Part shown: one piece after another, positions 21,801 to 33,612 of the stretch | Layout: each line of letters begins with the position of its first letter | Numbering within the stretch: position 1 is the stretch's first letter | Source of the DNA: Paraphysomonas bandaiensis | Lineage: Eukaryota; Chrysophyceae | Length of the DNA: 64,000 nucleotides | Reading direction: 5' to 3' | NCBI GenBank assembly: GCA_965644295.1 | Contig: CBFFRP010000380.1 | Coordinates: 124,001-188,000 of the forward strand | Notes under the pieces: generated by a model | What the model saw: the letters and a program-made list of their open reading frames with translations, nothing else | Database searches by the model: none | What the model was told of the DNA's origin: nothing | Program-made: the position numbers and the translations under genes

Positions 21801-24800
21801 ATGCAGGGCCTTATAGCAGGTCTCATCCTTCTACTCATACATACACATGCATCAGACGATTGTGGCTATCATCTCGATGGAATAGACGATTCTGTATCAT
21901 TTGATATATCGAATGAATTAGATTTGAGGAAATTTACTGCCATGTTGTGGTTTAGAAACAGCTGGAAGGATAAATATGGGCATATACCGCAGTGTATATT
22001 TTCACAGGAGTCGACTGGTATGAACAGAGGGTACAGTTAATTATATATTGTATTGTATCATTATAATGGAATATGATATTATAGTCACAATATGCGCTTG
22101 ATATGGACACCGGAATCAAAGCTTGTTCTTGAGATTCATGAGTATTCACTGACATGTGAACTTGATGTTACTCTTCAGAATGAGAGATGGTACCATTTAG
22201 CCTTTACTGGAGGTTACAAAACGAAGATGAACATATATCTCAATGGTCTTCTAATGAAACATGTGTGCTATCAAGATGTGAGTTATTTGCAATATGTTGG
22301 CTATGGAGTAAACTGTATTCTACACAGCGGGGGACAGTAACTGAAACCATTGTCGTCGTCGATAAACATCCAAGATTTCGACTTCTATCTGGATCAGCAG
22401 TGGTGATTGGATCCAGCCGTATTCACCCCTCTGGTGTGGAGGATAACATGTTCAAGGGCAGCGTGGCAGAGTTTAAGATATATTCTGAAGTGTTGTCTCC
22501 ATCTCAAATACACGAGGTGATGTTCCAGAGATCTGCCCCGCTGGCTGAATCCGCCGTGGTGAGAGTTATGTTTGTTGTTAATACCTCGATTTACCAATCT
22601 CCTTTAGAAGGGATCCGCTCATCGAGCTATATCTGTGGAGCAGTCGCTTATGTTTCCTTGTGATTCTACGACTGGCCCCTCTGCTACTACTCATTATGCG
22701 AGCCCTCCCATTAACCACCGACGCATCTTCCCCCAACGCACTGTTTCTCTGCAAACTGATAGCGAGTCTAAAGGGGATCATACTCTTGCTGGAATGGTAC
22801 ACGAGACCGGATCACCGAATCGGAAGCATCTCCACTTTGGCGATGCTTACCTATCTGCTATGCTCACTGTGGCGGAAGCTAAGCTGTCCTACATGAACCT
22901 TGAGAGTGCCGGGGCTGCAGGTTCTTAATAGTTTCACGCATATGATAATATATTAACCAGTCTTTGTGCAGAGCTACCAAATGACTTGTCCTCGTTTTTT
23001 ATGAGTGTCATGGGGTCAATCGCAGGCATAGTACCGGATGGCGAGGAGGCGCTCATGCATCTCAGCAACTCTCTTTCCAGACATTTTAAAGTACTAATGG
23101 AGGAAGAACATGTGTGGCGTAGCTATAACGAGTATGCCATCAGGTAGAATATTGAGATTTTATGTTGTGCATCGTCACATCACACCCGACAGACTGGAGA
23201 TGCTGGGACACTCTATCGCTTTGCTTTTAAAGCAACCACGGGCGGAAAAGACATCACTAACTGAGCCTAGAAGTAACAAGCGGCCTGTGGTTGCTATTGT
23301 AGCTCCTGTGACATCTAAAGGGGTTCATCCCAGTCGGCTACATCATCTTGCAATTTTTCTCTCTTTACTTCCATCTTTATACGAGACAAGATCAAGGTTC
23401 TCAAAGTGCATGTTCTCATCATTTCTGACGTAAATGTTTAGGGGGTATGAGTATCGTGTCTACATTGCGGCCAATGAGAACGATCCAGTATTTAGCAACG
23501 AGGTGCTGACAGCTGCCGTTTTTGACGGAGCATTCGCCGCTGCGAAAGAGAAATACTACAAAGTTGGTAGTTAATCATTATTTGTACGTTGATAGTAACC
23601 TTGGTTAGGATATGGAAAGTGCCGGGACACCTGTGGAGTCTCTAAACTTCGAGAAGATTCGACATAAGTACGATTTCATTGCCATACCAGTATTCTCTTG
23701 ACTTTGTATTCGTACATAGGTTAATAGTGGTTCCATCATCGATGGTACCTAAGCGTGCTCTATCTGCTCTATTCAACATTCCAACGTTAGTGGCCTACGA
23801 GGATGGGTGTGACTACTTTTACATCGTCAACGATGATCTTCAGTTTAAATCTATGGGTTGGACAGAGGCACTCGTTAACCCTATTAAGAACAATCCGGTG
23901 TATCCTGGACTTGGAGTATCTGGTGGAGTGGACATATCTGACTCAATCACTCCCCAGATCGAGTTCCCATTTTTTCATAGAACTCACGTAAGTATTGGAC
24001 TAGTATCAAAGCCTCAATAACTGACTCGACACAGGTAGAGTTGTTTCCTTGGTGCGGCACGAATCCTTGGGTATTTAAGAACTGGTAATATGGATATCTA
24101 TGGTAGTCTTTTACAGTACTGACAATATTCAGGTGGGAAGACAATTGGCTTACGGACATATATCTGCCTTTCGACTCGGTGTTCTACGAGAGAAGTGTAG
24201 TCGTCGAAAATTACGTTGGTATTGAATCTACTGATACCAATGTCATTGTCGCCGGTATGTAAGGATATCCTCATAAAATCCTGCAATGTGTGTAACCTTA
24301 CGTGTCTCTAATTTCCGCAGTCAAGTCAGCAGATCCTCGGTACGAGGTTACAGAAGGACGTCGAACACCGCCATTTTACGTGGAGGAGGTGGAGAAAGCT
24401 AGGGACAGAATACTGGACATGCTCACACACTCCTCGCATTCAGATGTGGACCGTACCTGTGGTAACTGCTTCTCATGTCGAAACACTGCTTTGTTTTAAA
24501 CAGTATTAATAGAAACTCGCGATTTTAACAATCAAGAATCGGCCAAATATTCTGGAATTGGTACATACAGTGGGGTTACCAATACGTCATACTGCTACAT
24601 GCCCCACCTGCGTGTACCAACTCTAGCCGCTATGCCAATACACTCTCACGGTACTGGTCGCGAGTCCTTGTCTTACATATAGTTCTAATATTCCGTGCTC
24701 ATGTTAGAGGATGCCTTGGATCCCTGTCACACAGGCATAGCAGAGGGCTCTTCACTGAAGAAGTATCAGTACTTAGTTCACGCCGAAGAAGTGCCACATG

Positions 24801-27150
24801 TACCCTACTCGACAATGGTTCCTTGTCGCGTGACGAACTCATCAGAAAAAGAACAAGGACTTGTGGATTATGAAAGTCACCGAAATGAAATTGTTTCGGT
24901 GTGCGCCAGATTTTTCTCGGCATCAGGTTCGCCTCCAGATGGCTACTTGGATGAGCTGGAGAACAAAAGAATTGAAGATATGAGTGATGAAAGCTACAAA
25001 CTCTGGCTTCACTGCATGGAGTATGTGCTTATATTATTATACCTGACACTGATACTGATTGTGTTCTCGTTTATAGGCGGATTGGAATGGGTTTTTTGTT
25101 CAAAACCAAAGCTCTTACCAGCGGTGAATTGTGTCGGCAGACGTCTGCATTAGGTAGCAGCAATGGTAATGGTGGGGATACATTTGCCAGCTGCCAAATG
25201 AGTTCCCCACTTAAGATTCTCATCTTACACAACCACTGCCCATTGTTTACAAGGTATATGTCACTAGCAGAGTGTTTCCGTAGTAATTTCTCGCATATAG
25301 GTATGGCTCGGATAAACGTCTGTACCACATTGCTGAAACTCTTGTGGGATTGGGGCATCAAGTTGCATTTGGTGGAACTTTTAAGTCTGGTCTTGAGTCA
25401 GGTTGTCTTGTCCCTTTTCGTTCTTTCCTTCTTACGTTGTTGCGATACTACAGATGATGACCACAATCGACTGAGAAATATTGGGGCAAAACTCTACAGG
25501 TTTGTAATAATTTGCGTTAGTTGCGTAAGTAATACTTCGCGTAGTCCGTTAGCAGAGAAGCACGATGATGGGACTGTGCACATCATTGAGAGTGCATATA
25601 GACATGTGGGTATATTTTGGACTACGTTAATGTCAAATAATATATTATTTAGTTATTGCAAACGATGAGACCGGACTTCGTACTTATGACGTTGTGGTAC
25701 TGGAATGTGCCCCCTACAACAGATATATTCTATGATTTAACGAGGTGTGATTATATGCAGCGTTCTGAGGGAATAGAAATCTTATGTTCTCTTTACAGAT
25801 CTTTGTTGCCTTCCTCTTCGCGTATCGGTGTACTTAGCGACGATGCCCATGCGTACAGAGAACATGTATGTTGTACTGGGTATCCTGTAAGCTGTGGTGA
25901 TGTTTGATGCGATTCAGCTTCTCCTTAAAGCAAAGCTCGCCGCTGCAAAGTCTTCCATTGTTAAAGGGGAGAGTAGCATCCAGAACGAGGGGGGGGCAGA
26001 TGTGAAGCAGGTATTGAGGTGACAGGTGGTGAGCTTAATCTGCTAACGCCAACTGTAGGTACAACGCATTTGGGCGAGCGAAGTGGTGGCGTATCAGAGA
26101 TCGGACGTTGTTGTCACTATTACTGATAACGACAAAGAGAACATTCTCAAAGGAATAACTACACTCAATTTCAAACGATCTCGTAAAGATAGCGGCAATA
26201 ATGACAATGTATTGTTGATTATAAGATTTGCTATTGTGTACTCACACACTGTGTAGGATATTGACCCTGATAAATTCCAAGTTGTGCGGTACGCATTGTC
26301 GCCTACTGAGATTGTGTCCGACTATGGCGTTCGATTGCGAGGGGAAGGAGGCGGAGTGATGGACGGAAGCAAGAGGGCCCATTTATCATTTGTGGGAAAT
26401 GGGGCAAACCCAACTAACCAAGCTGCAATGCGTTGGTTTTTTAGTGATATTTTTCAGTCTATACAAACAGTCTTTCCAGATATAAAAGTTATCATTATAG
26501 GTTTTAGTTGTTCCTTGGTCGTACTGTTTTCATGCCGTTAATTGATGTTACCAGGTGCAGACTGGGATTACCTTGCTGAGGACTACCCACATTTTAAGGA
26601 TGCACTTGTGATTCGAGGTATTTTGAACCAGGTGAGTACCGTCCATGCGTCTGCGGTCAGCAATATAGTCATCATATTCATCAGGAGGATATGACCTCAG
26701 CACTACTGACATCGAAAGTGTTTATATCTCCTATAGAGGCCTCTACAGGTCTCAACACGAAAAATCTTCTGGCACTTTCTCGGTACGTAGTTATCGAGTA
26801 CTGCATATCCCTTTGACAGATGTTGTTGCTTTAGGGGGCTGCCTATGGTTACTACTGCTGATGGTTCACATGGCCTTATGTACGATCAAGGAGCATATGA
26901 TGAAAATGATTACCCTGCACCTTTCTTTATTGCTGGGTCAGCGGAGGAGTTTTCGCACACTGTTATACGACTCTATAGTGATAACACTCTCTGGCGAAAG
27001 GTGAGTACGTGACATATTCTGAATGGTACTAAGGAATCTTTTCTATAGACTGCTCTGGCTGCCCTCAGGCATGCTAGGTCATCCTTTAGCCTTCAATCCC
27101 AGGCACATGAGCTTGAGCGCGCACTTCAAATTGCTTTTGAAAAAAAATAG
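21801..27150 (+). CDS. Trimodular secretory protein: LamG-like lectin + GT-A-type + GT4-type glycosyltransferase
   Basis: Twenty-seven exons and 26 introns (mostly 45-60 nt), all phases consistent, give 1345 residues. Exon 1 is 21801-22030; the last is 27049-27150. Residues 1-17 are a signal peptide. Residues about 20-215 form a LamG/concanavalin-like sandwich (SVSFDISNELDLRKFTAMLW, WYHLAFTG, MNIYLNG, GSVAEFKIYSEVLSPSQI). After a Ser/Thr-rich linker, residues about 380-690 look like a GT-A enzyme: RPVVAIVAPVTSKG, then the acidic motif YFYIVNDD near residue 546, and a WWEDNW acceptor-type stretch. Residues about 895-1330 are a GT4-like GT-B enzyme: KILILHNHCP, YGSDKRLYHIAETL, RIGVLSDDAH, FVGNGANPTN and SPIEASTGLNTKNL near the donor site. 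Two transferases plus a lectin in one secreted chain suggest successive addition of two sugars to one acceptor. Donors and acceptor are unknown. Confidence 0.82.
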
Positions 27151-28433
27151 AATATTTTATAGAACTAGGTGTAGTTTTCCAACTATATGGCTTGTGTAAC
27201 TATCATTTGGTGTTTAGAGACTTTTACTGCATTGGAGGTTTCATGATAGTAAACTATTCAATGCAGCATATTAATTGCATAAGAAAGTGGAATGTTTTTG
27301 ATAGAGTATCCGCTGTGCATTTTCTTATATCACAAGTATTATAGGCATAAGCAAGTCCAATTCATTGTAGTTGACTACTTGTAAGTGCTTCTGTTGATAC
27401 GAGTACGGCACTCCAAGAAAGTGTTGTATAATCTGTGAAGGACAATACACGAAATATTAGTGCAGTCAATAGTCAATAGTACTGTGTGATTATGTAACTG
27501 TGAAACAGAAATATTGTGTTTGTTCAAGGGATTGAGTGGATTGATAAAATGACTATTGTGCTAGAATAACTAACTCAAAGAAACGATAAATCCTCAAATT
27601 TCAATTATCAATTATAGCTTCAACAAGTGTGCCCCTATCACAGAGAGGCTGAGGGAATAGCAACTGCGAGATATTGGAATACGTACATAGTGTGATTATA
27701 AATATGATAAATTGTAGTCACATGAGGCTTCTTGTTGTCGTTCGCATCGTCATATCATCATCATATTTATATACACACGCTTAACCTGTTGGTGCAATTG
27801 ACTCGAATGCTTAGTGTAAGATATGAGGCACACAATAAGCAGGACATGACCTAAACCCTGAAAAGACTGGGTGCCACACTGCTCCAAATTGCCTTCAGTA
27901 TCAGATGTGGCATAAGAACTTTCCGGTAATATTCTTGAAATTCCTGCAAAGCCCTTGTCATGAAGATAGATTTCTGGCATCACCATGAACTTATACAACA
28001 GACGAAGGATAGAATATAGCTTGAAGTGATTGTTTCTGTCGAACCGAATATTGAAGTTGAATGGCTATATTTTCCCGGTGCTAATATGCATTAGTGTTCT
28101 ATTGAACCTATATAAGCCAAAAAACACGTTTTTTAATATATATGCCGTAACTGTATATATATACGTCCAGTATAATAGAGATCATAGCATACTATCTACG
28201 AATATAGCCCACTTTATTCATAGTTATTTATAATGTGCATCTAGAACCTTACAAATTAGTAAACTTAGCACGTTCTAAATATGCTTAGGAATTCCGAACG
28301 AATTTAAAGAGCTGTGAAAACTGATGTGGCGAACCATATATGGCTATATGAAAGGCCCACATTTCTAGGGCAGTGCTACATCTGTATGAAACACTGAAAA
28401 TATATTTTCATTAGCATGAAATAGGTGTCTACA
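27151..28433. other. Convergent intergenic region
   Basis: 1.28 kb of AT-rich sequence. A minus-strand open frame at 27750-27998 (83 codons, non-ATG start) reads partly like protein but lacks family features or a clear splice partner, so I left it unannotated. No repeat seen. Confidence 0.45.
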
Positions 28434-28911
28434 TCAGCCCTTTTTAACACTTGTGTTAAACTCACTGGCAAATTTCGAAATACCACCTTCTAGATTGAAG
28501 ACATCTGTGAAGCCGAGTCCACTGAGGTACTGTGCAAAACGCATACTGCGAACTCCAGCATGACACTATAAAATACATGTCATATATATCACATAAGTGT
28601 AGTGATCATACCATACATATAACCGGCTTCTCAGTAGTGAGTATATCTGATTGAGATAGTTTAGATTGCCATTCATTTGCTTTACTTAAAGGCAAATGAA
28701 TCAATCCTTTTGTATCTATTGACATTATACGAAGCTCATCTTCTTCTCTGACATCAACAATTTGATAGTTATTACTATGAATGTCATCGTTTAGTATCTC
28801 TGAGAATTGAGATGCTGTCATTTGCTGTATTGTAGATGAGAATCTTCTTATGGTAGTGGGATTCTTCCATAAGGAAGTATGAAGAATTGTTTGAATGTTT
28901 CTTGTTAGCAT
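28434..28911 (-). CDS. Rhodanese-domain protein, probably mitochondrial
   Basis: Two exons (28911-28612 and 28565-28434, 46-nt intron) encode 143 residues. The first 30 residues are Arg/Thr/Ser-rich with no acids (MLTRNIQTILHTSLW, TTIRRFSS), as in a mitochondrial presequence. A single rhodanese domain follows: YQIVDVREEDEL near residue 50, the active-site loop CHAGVRS with Cys101, then RFAQYLSGLGFTDVFNLEGG, which is the usual C-terminal helix and strand. The active-site Cys is present, so sulphur transfer or thiol chemistry is plausible. The six-residue loop fits single-domain GlpE-like proteins better than Cdc25-type phosphatases. The intron falls exactly before the active-site Cys codon. 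Confidence 0.88.
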
Positions 28912-29540
28912 TGTTGATATATGGAGATAGTTATGTGATGGTTCTTAATGTTGTGGAGGGGTCACTATGAGCGCTATAGACTATGCAGCAGCGTATCGGT
29001 AGTCAGCATCTTATTTTTCGGAAATAAATTGAAGCAAAATTTGTCTATAATTACTGTGATACAACTACGGATGAAATACAGATAATTGTTGTCTCAATAT
29101 TAGAGGCATCTTGGAACAAAAATATACTGAGGACGCCGATACGAGTATACAGCAGCACAGGAGGGAGCATACATGTAGAGTAGATCTTTAATATATTGTG
29201 TTTTATGGTACGAATATTCCCTATTTTTACATAGAAATAGAAGTTTAATATTAAATTTTCACTAAAAACTAAACAAAACTGGGCATTTTTTGGACAACAG
29301 GGTCTTTTTTGTTCTGTTGTATGTGTGTCGTGTCAGTCGAGGAACCATTGCTTGATTACCAACATAGCGATATGATTGGCTGGGCCACAGAACTTCACAC
29401 TTCATTGAGAGGGCTATGCATCATCCCATAGTTTAAAGCCCATATATATACAATCCAACACTTAGCTTCACGGGTTACATTAAATAATCACATGTAGCCG
29501 GTGATTTCATTATTACCACAAACATACTTAATAAACACTC
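28912..29540. promoter_or_regulatory. Divergent intergenic region carrying dispersed-repeat copy A
   Basis: Between the rhodanese and DMT-carrier starts. Holds a copy of the dispersed repeat at 28994-29128 and a TATACAGCAGCAC variant of the recurring motif near 29146. Confidence 0.4.
28994..29128 (+). repeat. Dispersed ~130-bp repeat, copy A
   Basis: Matches copies at 37849-37966 (same strand) and 53658-53792 (opposite strand). The shared core includes AATTGTTGTCTCAATATTAG and GAGGCATCT with a following AACAAAAA. It lies about 410 bp upstream of the DMT gene. Copies share no obvious terminal inverted repeats. Confidence 0.8.
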
Positions 29541-30815
29541 ATGCTATCTAAACACACTCTAGGGAGCTTGATATGTCTCATGGGTGTCCTGGCACTCACA
29601 CCTGATACCCTTTTATTAAGGAAAGTACAGTCTATTGATTCTCAAACTGTATTATTTTATCGTTATGGATTTCATGGATTTACAGTATTCATGTATTTCT
29701 TTTATAAACATAGAGAGAACACACTATCATGTCTATATAATGCTGGTTCAATTGGATTTATTGGTGGGATTTTATTAGGGGCATCAAACTATATGTTTAC
29801 AACTGCAATACATCTCACTGCAGTGGCTAATGTATTAGTAATAATAGCTACGAGCTCAATGTTTTCAGCTCTATTTAGTTGGATATTTGCAAGAGAAGTT
29901 CTCTTACTCAGAACTGCTGTTACTATCGGTGTATGTCTCGGTGCCATCGTGTTTATATTTTACGATCAACTCGGTGGTAGTGGATCTAGAAATGATGTGT
30001 TAGGGAATATATGTGCTGTATGTGCAGCTGTATCATTAGGGTCCTATCTGTCGCTCGTAAGCTACACAGAAGGAAAGCTCAAAGAACGGTATGTCTTTAA
30101 GTATTTGCAGGAAAATTTATGATATGGACGCAGGGAGATTGATATGGTTTCATGCAATGTGACAGCAGGTGCATTAATTGTTATTGGTACGTAAATTACG
30201 TCAGTAGGTAGCGACTCTCAATCTGTATATTCAGTGGCTATTGCAAGAGGAATCAGACCAGAGTCTGTTGTGCCAGATGGAAACTACAATCCACTCATTT
30301 TTCTGATGCTGCAAGGCATCCTAGTGATGCCTGTCAGCTTCACTCTCCTTACTATAGGACCTAAATATGTATCAGCCCCGGAAGTAGCCCTCTTCATGCT
30401 GATAGGTAGGTGTGCTCCGCACTGGACGCCGTGTTACGTAAATACATTCCTTTCTAGAGACTATATTGGGCCCTTTATTCGTGTGGTTGGGTGGATATGA
30501 GGCCCCGCCGATCAGAACTGTGTACGGAGGGGCTGTTATCGTATGCGCTCTAGCGTGTAACAGGTAAATAGTCTTCTCATTGAATCGGTATCTCACATAT
30601 TGTGTAGTGTGTACTCGATAAGACATCCACCCAGTGGGGTTGCTTCGTTAAATAGTTATGACCATGTGATATCCTCCTCACCCAGTGATGTGGCCAAAGA
30701 AAAAGAATATATAGATGCGAATATAGAGATCTTAGCTAATGGTGACACGTGCTCAGAATCAAAAATATATGACCTTTGTGATTCGAAAGTTCCCGAACTT
30801 GAAATGGCTCTATAG
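29541..30815 (+). CDS. DMT-superfamily (EamA-type) transporter
   Basis: Five exons (29541-30088, 30134-30186, 30235-30405, 30458-30563, 30608-30815) encode 361 residues with about ten hydrophobic segments. Two EamA halves are visible. The first starts at residue 7 (LGSLICLMGVLALTPDTLLL) and includes FTTAIHLTAVANVLVI and the AREVLLLRTAV repeat end. The second ends with the hallmark FMLIETILGPLFVWLGGYE followed by the last membrane helix. A soluble tail of about 70 residues rich in Ser, Asp and Glu follows. Members of this group export metabolites or amino acids in prokaryotes and carry varied solutes in eukaryotic endomembranes; the substrate cannot be read from sequence. Confidence 0.9.
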
Positions 30816-31470
30816 TTCAGTGCGGCTCTATTCCACGGGGGAGTAAAATACCTTATATATATAAGCTGTAATACAGGGTGTGAAGTATATCGTGTATTCG
30901 TGCTAAGTTATAAGTTAGATTGTTTCCTTTGGGGCATATATTTGACGTGCGACATACCACGAAATATTTATATTTCTAAAATATACTACAAGTGAAAATT
31001 TTATATGTGTATATCGAATACACTACTCCATACACCGTGATACCGGTACCATATATTATTACACAGGTGTTGTGTAAAATAATACATTCAATATGTATTG
31101 TTCCGTACTAATGCACAACACACTGGCTCCCACTATTGAAAATTGCTCATTTTAAGCTAGATCACAGAGAGAATTTGTCGTAAGACTAGATAGATTTATA
31201 AATATCGTTTACACGAAGTTGTGATAACCAACACTAACTCATTATAATCCATGCCCACAATATATTATTGTAAATTGTAAGCACAACATTTCACTTGTCC
31301 TGACCGTTTCCAATCAGAGTTAAAGCTAGCACTCTGCAAATCTAATGTTTCAGCACTGCCAAAATTAAGCGTCGCTCACATATAACAAACACAAAATTCT
31401 ACTTGATATTATTATTTTCGTCACTCAATTGCGGACTACAGAGATTTCCAACAATATGAACAGAAAAGAT
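30816..31470. other. Convergent intergenic region
   Basis: AT-rich 3' flank shared by the DMT-carrier and GT61-like genes. No gene or repeat recognised. Confidence 0.5.
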
Positions 31471-33054
31471 TTAGGTCTGGTAAACTCGCTGACTTAACGG
31501 CCTCGCAAGGTCTGAAAGGGGCCCGTGGGTCGCCGCAGTAGCATTATTTACACACGAAGGCTTTGTCCGTACAGCGTCTACAGCTTTGGATACTATATTT
31601 ACAACGGCGTCTACATCAATGACTGTCCCTGAGGATGTACTTGTTCCGTCCTCGGCCTGGTACCGATAGTAGTGCATACCATAGTGTCGAGCTAAGTTTC
31701 CAAATCCCCTAATCGTGTAGAAACCTTGAGATGTGTCAGGAAAAAGTTCCACAAGTGCACAGCAATTCGGTTCACCGACAGCAGCGTGGAACATATTAGC
31801 CGTTCCAGCACCGTGCATTGTCAGAAGCACACCCGCACTGTGTGAAAGAGCGACTTGCTCTTTGAACGGCAGTCTCGCAAAACTTTGAACAGTCAGCCGC
31901 ACACCTTTGATGCGCTTTAGTGCAGTAACTAACGGATCAAGGTTGGCAATAACACGAGCACTGTTTGAGCTACCTTTACGGTGATTAATTTCCCTAGTCT
32001 CCAGGACCACATGCACCTCATCAATAGGGGGAGGCGGAAGAGAGTCTTGGCCATATCGATCCCGCCACATCTCTCGGAGATGCAAGGAAAATGACTGATA
32101 CAACGGTGAAGGGCCTCGAAAGGAACACGGATTGTCGTTGGACCAGTCCGCCCAGAACCATGGATATCCAGGGAAATATTGAAAGTATAGCTCTGAGAAG
32201 CAAACTTTCTTATCTCCATAGTCTTTCCCCTTTGCTACCTCGTTAAACCAGCTCTCAAAATATGCAGAAAAGGGTCCGTGTTCGTCCGGGCGGCCAGGAA
32301 TCATCAGCCGGTGGGGCGTGCCCCCTCCTGGTCCTCCAGCTCTTATCCCATCCATATTTATCAGTAGGGAATCTCGCCCCAATCGACCAGTCAAAACCAG
32401 CATACTCCAGACCATTATAACGTCATTCATGTAATGGCTTAGGTTAAAGCAGTCGTCGTTAGATAGAACGAAAGTTGGTCGCGTCTCCCACACGTCACAC
32501 TCACCAAGTGCGGGTACGTGCTTGTATCCAGGTGCAGGGCTGACTGAAGTGCTTCTTGTACCATGACTCTGTACAAACCCGGATGCAAACTCTCTGTGGT
32601 CATTAAGAACACGAGAAAGTGCAAAATCAACTGTAGCATTCGTGAGTCTACATAAGGTATTCGCTTTGTTGCTCGTTATACACTCGATTCCATCAGTCGG
32701 TTGTGATCTCACTTTATAGCGTTGCTTTATCCAGTAATTGAAAAAATTCCAGCCATAGCGCTGATTACATGACATCACTTTGTTGAACTGTATCAGCTCC
32801 TCACAGTTGTTGATCGTCCACATATCTCGTAATTTCTTCGGCATTGGACCCCAACGCTTCCCTATAACAGTGCCATACTTCTTCATTGTTGCCATGCACC
32901 AGTCACGACCCACTTGTCCTTTGATTAACTCAACTGTGGAGTACTTTTCTCGTATAGAAGCATCACATTGAATATATTCTCTAGTGTTTGAGGCCACAGG
33001 CATCATACACATGAATAACACCACCACAAACACCTCTACTGCACAATACATCAT
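31471..33054 (-). CDS. GT61-like secretory glycosyltransferase
   Basis: An intronless 527-residue protein. Residues 5-22 form a signal peptide or signal anchor (VEVFVVVLFMCMMPVAS), placing it in the ER or Golgi lumen. The C-terminal half carries the pattern of the DUF563/GT61 family (plant xylosyl- and arabinosyltransferases, EOGT, POMGNT2): a nucleotide-binding region ending in FARLPFKEQVALSHSAGVLL and the signature TMHGAGTANMFHA, then a VELFPD strand. Several Cys and Asn-X-Ser/Thr sites fit a luminal protein. Family members use UDP-xylose, UDP-arabinose or UDP-GlcNAc; which donor applies here is unknown. GC content is visibly higher than in the flanks, as for the other long intronless genes here. 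Confidence 0.85.
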   Translation of the reverse strand: MMYCAVEVFVVVLFMCMMPVASNTREYIQCDASIREKYSTVELIKGQVGRDWCMATMKKYGTVIGKRWGPMPKKLRDMWTINNCEELIQFNKVMSCNQRYGWNFFNYWIKQRYKVRSQPTDGIECITSNKANTLCRLTNATVDFALSRVLNDHREFASGFVQSHGTRSTSVSPAPGYKHVPALGECDVWETRPTFVLSNDDCFNLSHYMNDVIMVWSMLVLTGRLGRDSLLINMDGIRAGGPGGGTPHRLMIPGRPDEHGPFSAYFESWFNEVAKGKDYGDKKVCFSELYFQYFPGYPWFWADWSNDNPCSFRGPSPLYQSFSLHLREMWRDRYGQDSLPPPPIDEVHVVLETREINHRKGSSNSARVIANLDPLVTALKRIKGVRLTVQSFARLPFKEQVALSHSAGVLLTMHGAGTANMFHAAVGEPNCCALVELFPDTSQGFYTIRGFGNLARHYGMHYYRYQAEDGTSTSSGTVIDVDAVVNIVSKAVDAVRTKPSCVNNATAATHGPLSDLARPLSQRVYQT

Positions 33055-33612
33055 ACTGAGCTATCAGATCTATACACAGGGACTCTCACAGATAATTGTT
33101 ACTTGTTAAACTTTCTTTAATATCATGGAAGCACTCCCATGAGCTGCAATATCCTTTAACGCACTCTTGGCTGCTCTGTGTATAGTGCTTGTTTATTAGT
33201 CACATCATTAAATAGCATATATTCTATACTAAAATGGGGGAATATGTCAAAAATGGGAGAAAAAGGCCGAATATTATGATTTTAGGATCTGAAAACAGGA
33301 GTATTTAGTACAGTAATAATAAAACTCTGTTCATACTATGCTGCACTACTGCACTAACTCAAGAGCTCATCCTGCTGTATGGTGGATCTCATACAGCAGA
33401 GTACATATGGCTAAAGTAAGTAAGTTATACGCTATGTACATGAAGGATTGTATATGTACATATTCAAATACGAATCTCTCTGTAGTGAATAAGGACCGCC
33501 ATAAGATCAGATGATGATATATATACCCATCCAGTGGACACAACTCATACATACACTTACTATTAATAACTTCAGATAATTCCTATCCAGTGTGTTAATC
33601 TCTGCGGCTTGT
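33055..33612. promoter_or_regulatory. Divergent intergenic region
   Basis: Between the GT61-like and AT-hook gene starts. Contains TGCTGCACTACTGCAC near 33340, a loose relative of the recurring motif. No gene seen. Confidence 0.35.

Noticed and set aside
27750-27998. 83-codon minus-strand frame with protein-like composition
   Set aside because: Non-ATG start, no domain, no clear splice partners; too weak to annotate as a gene.
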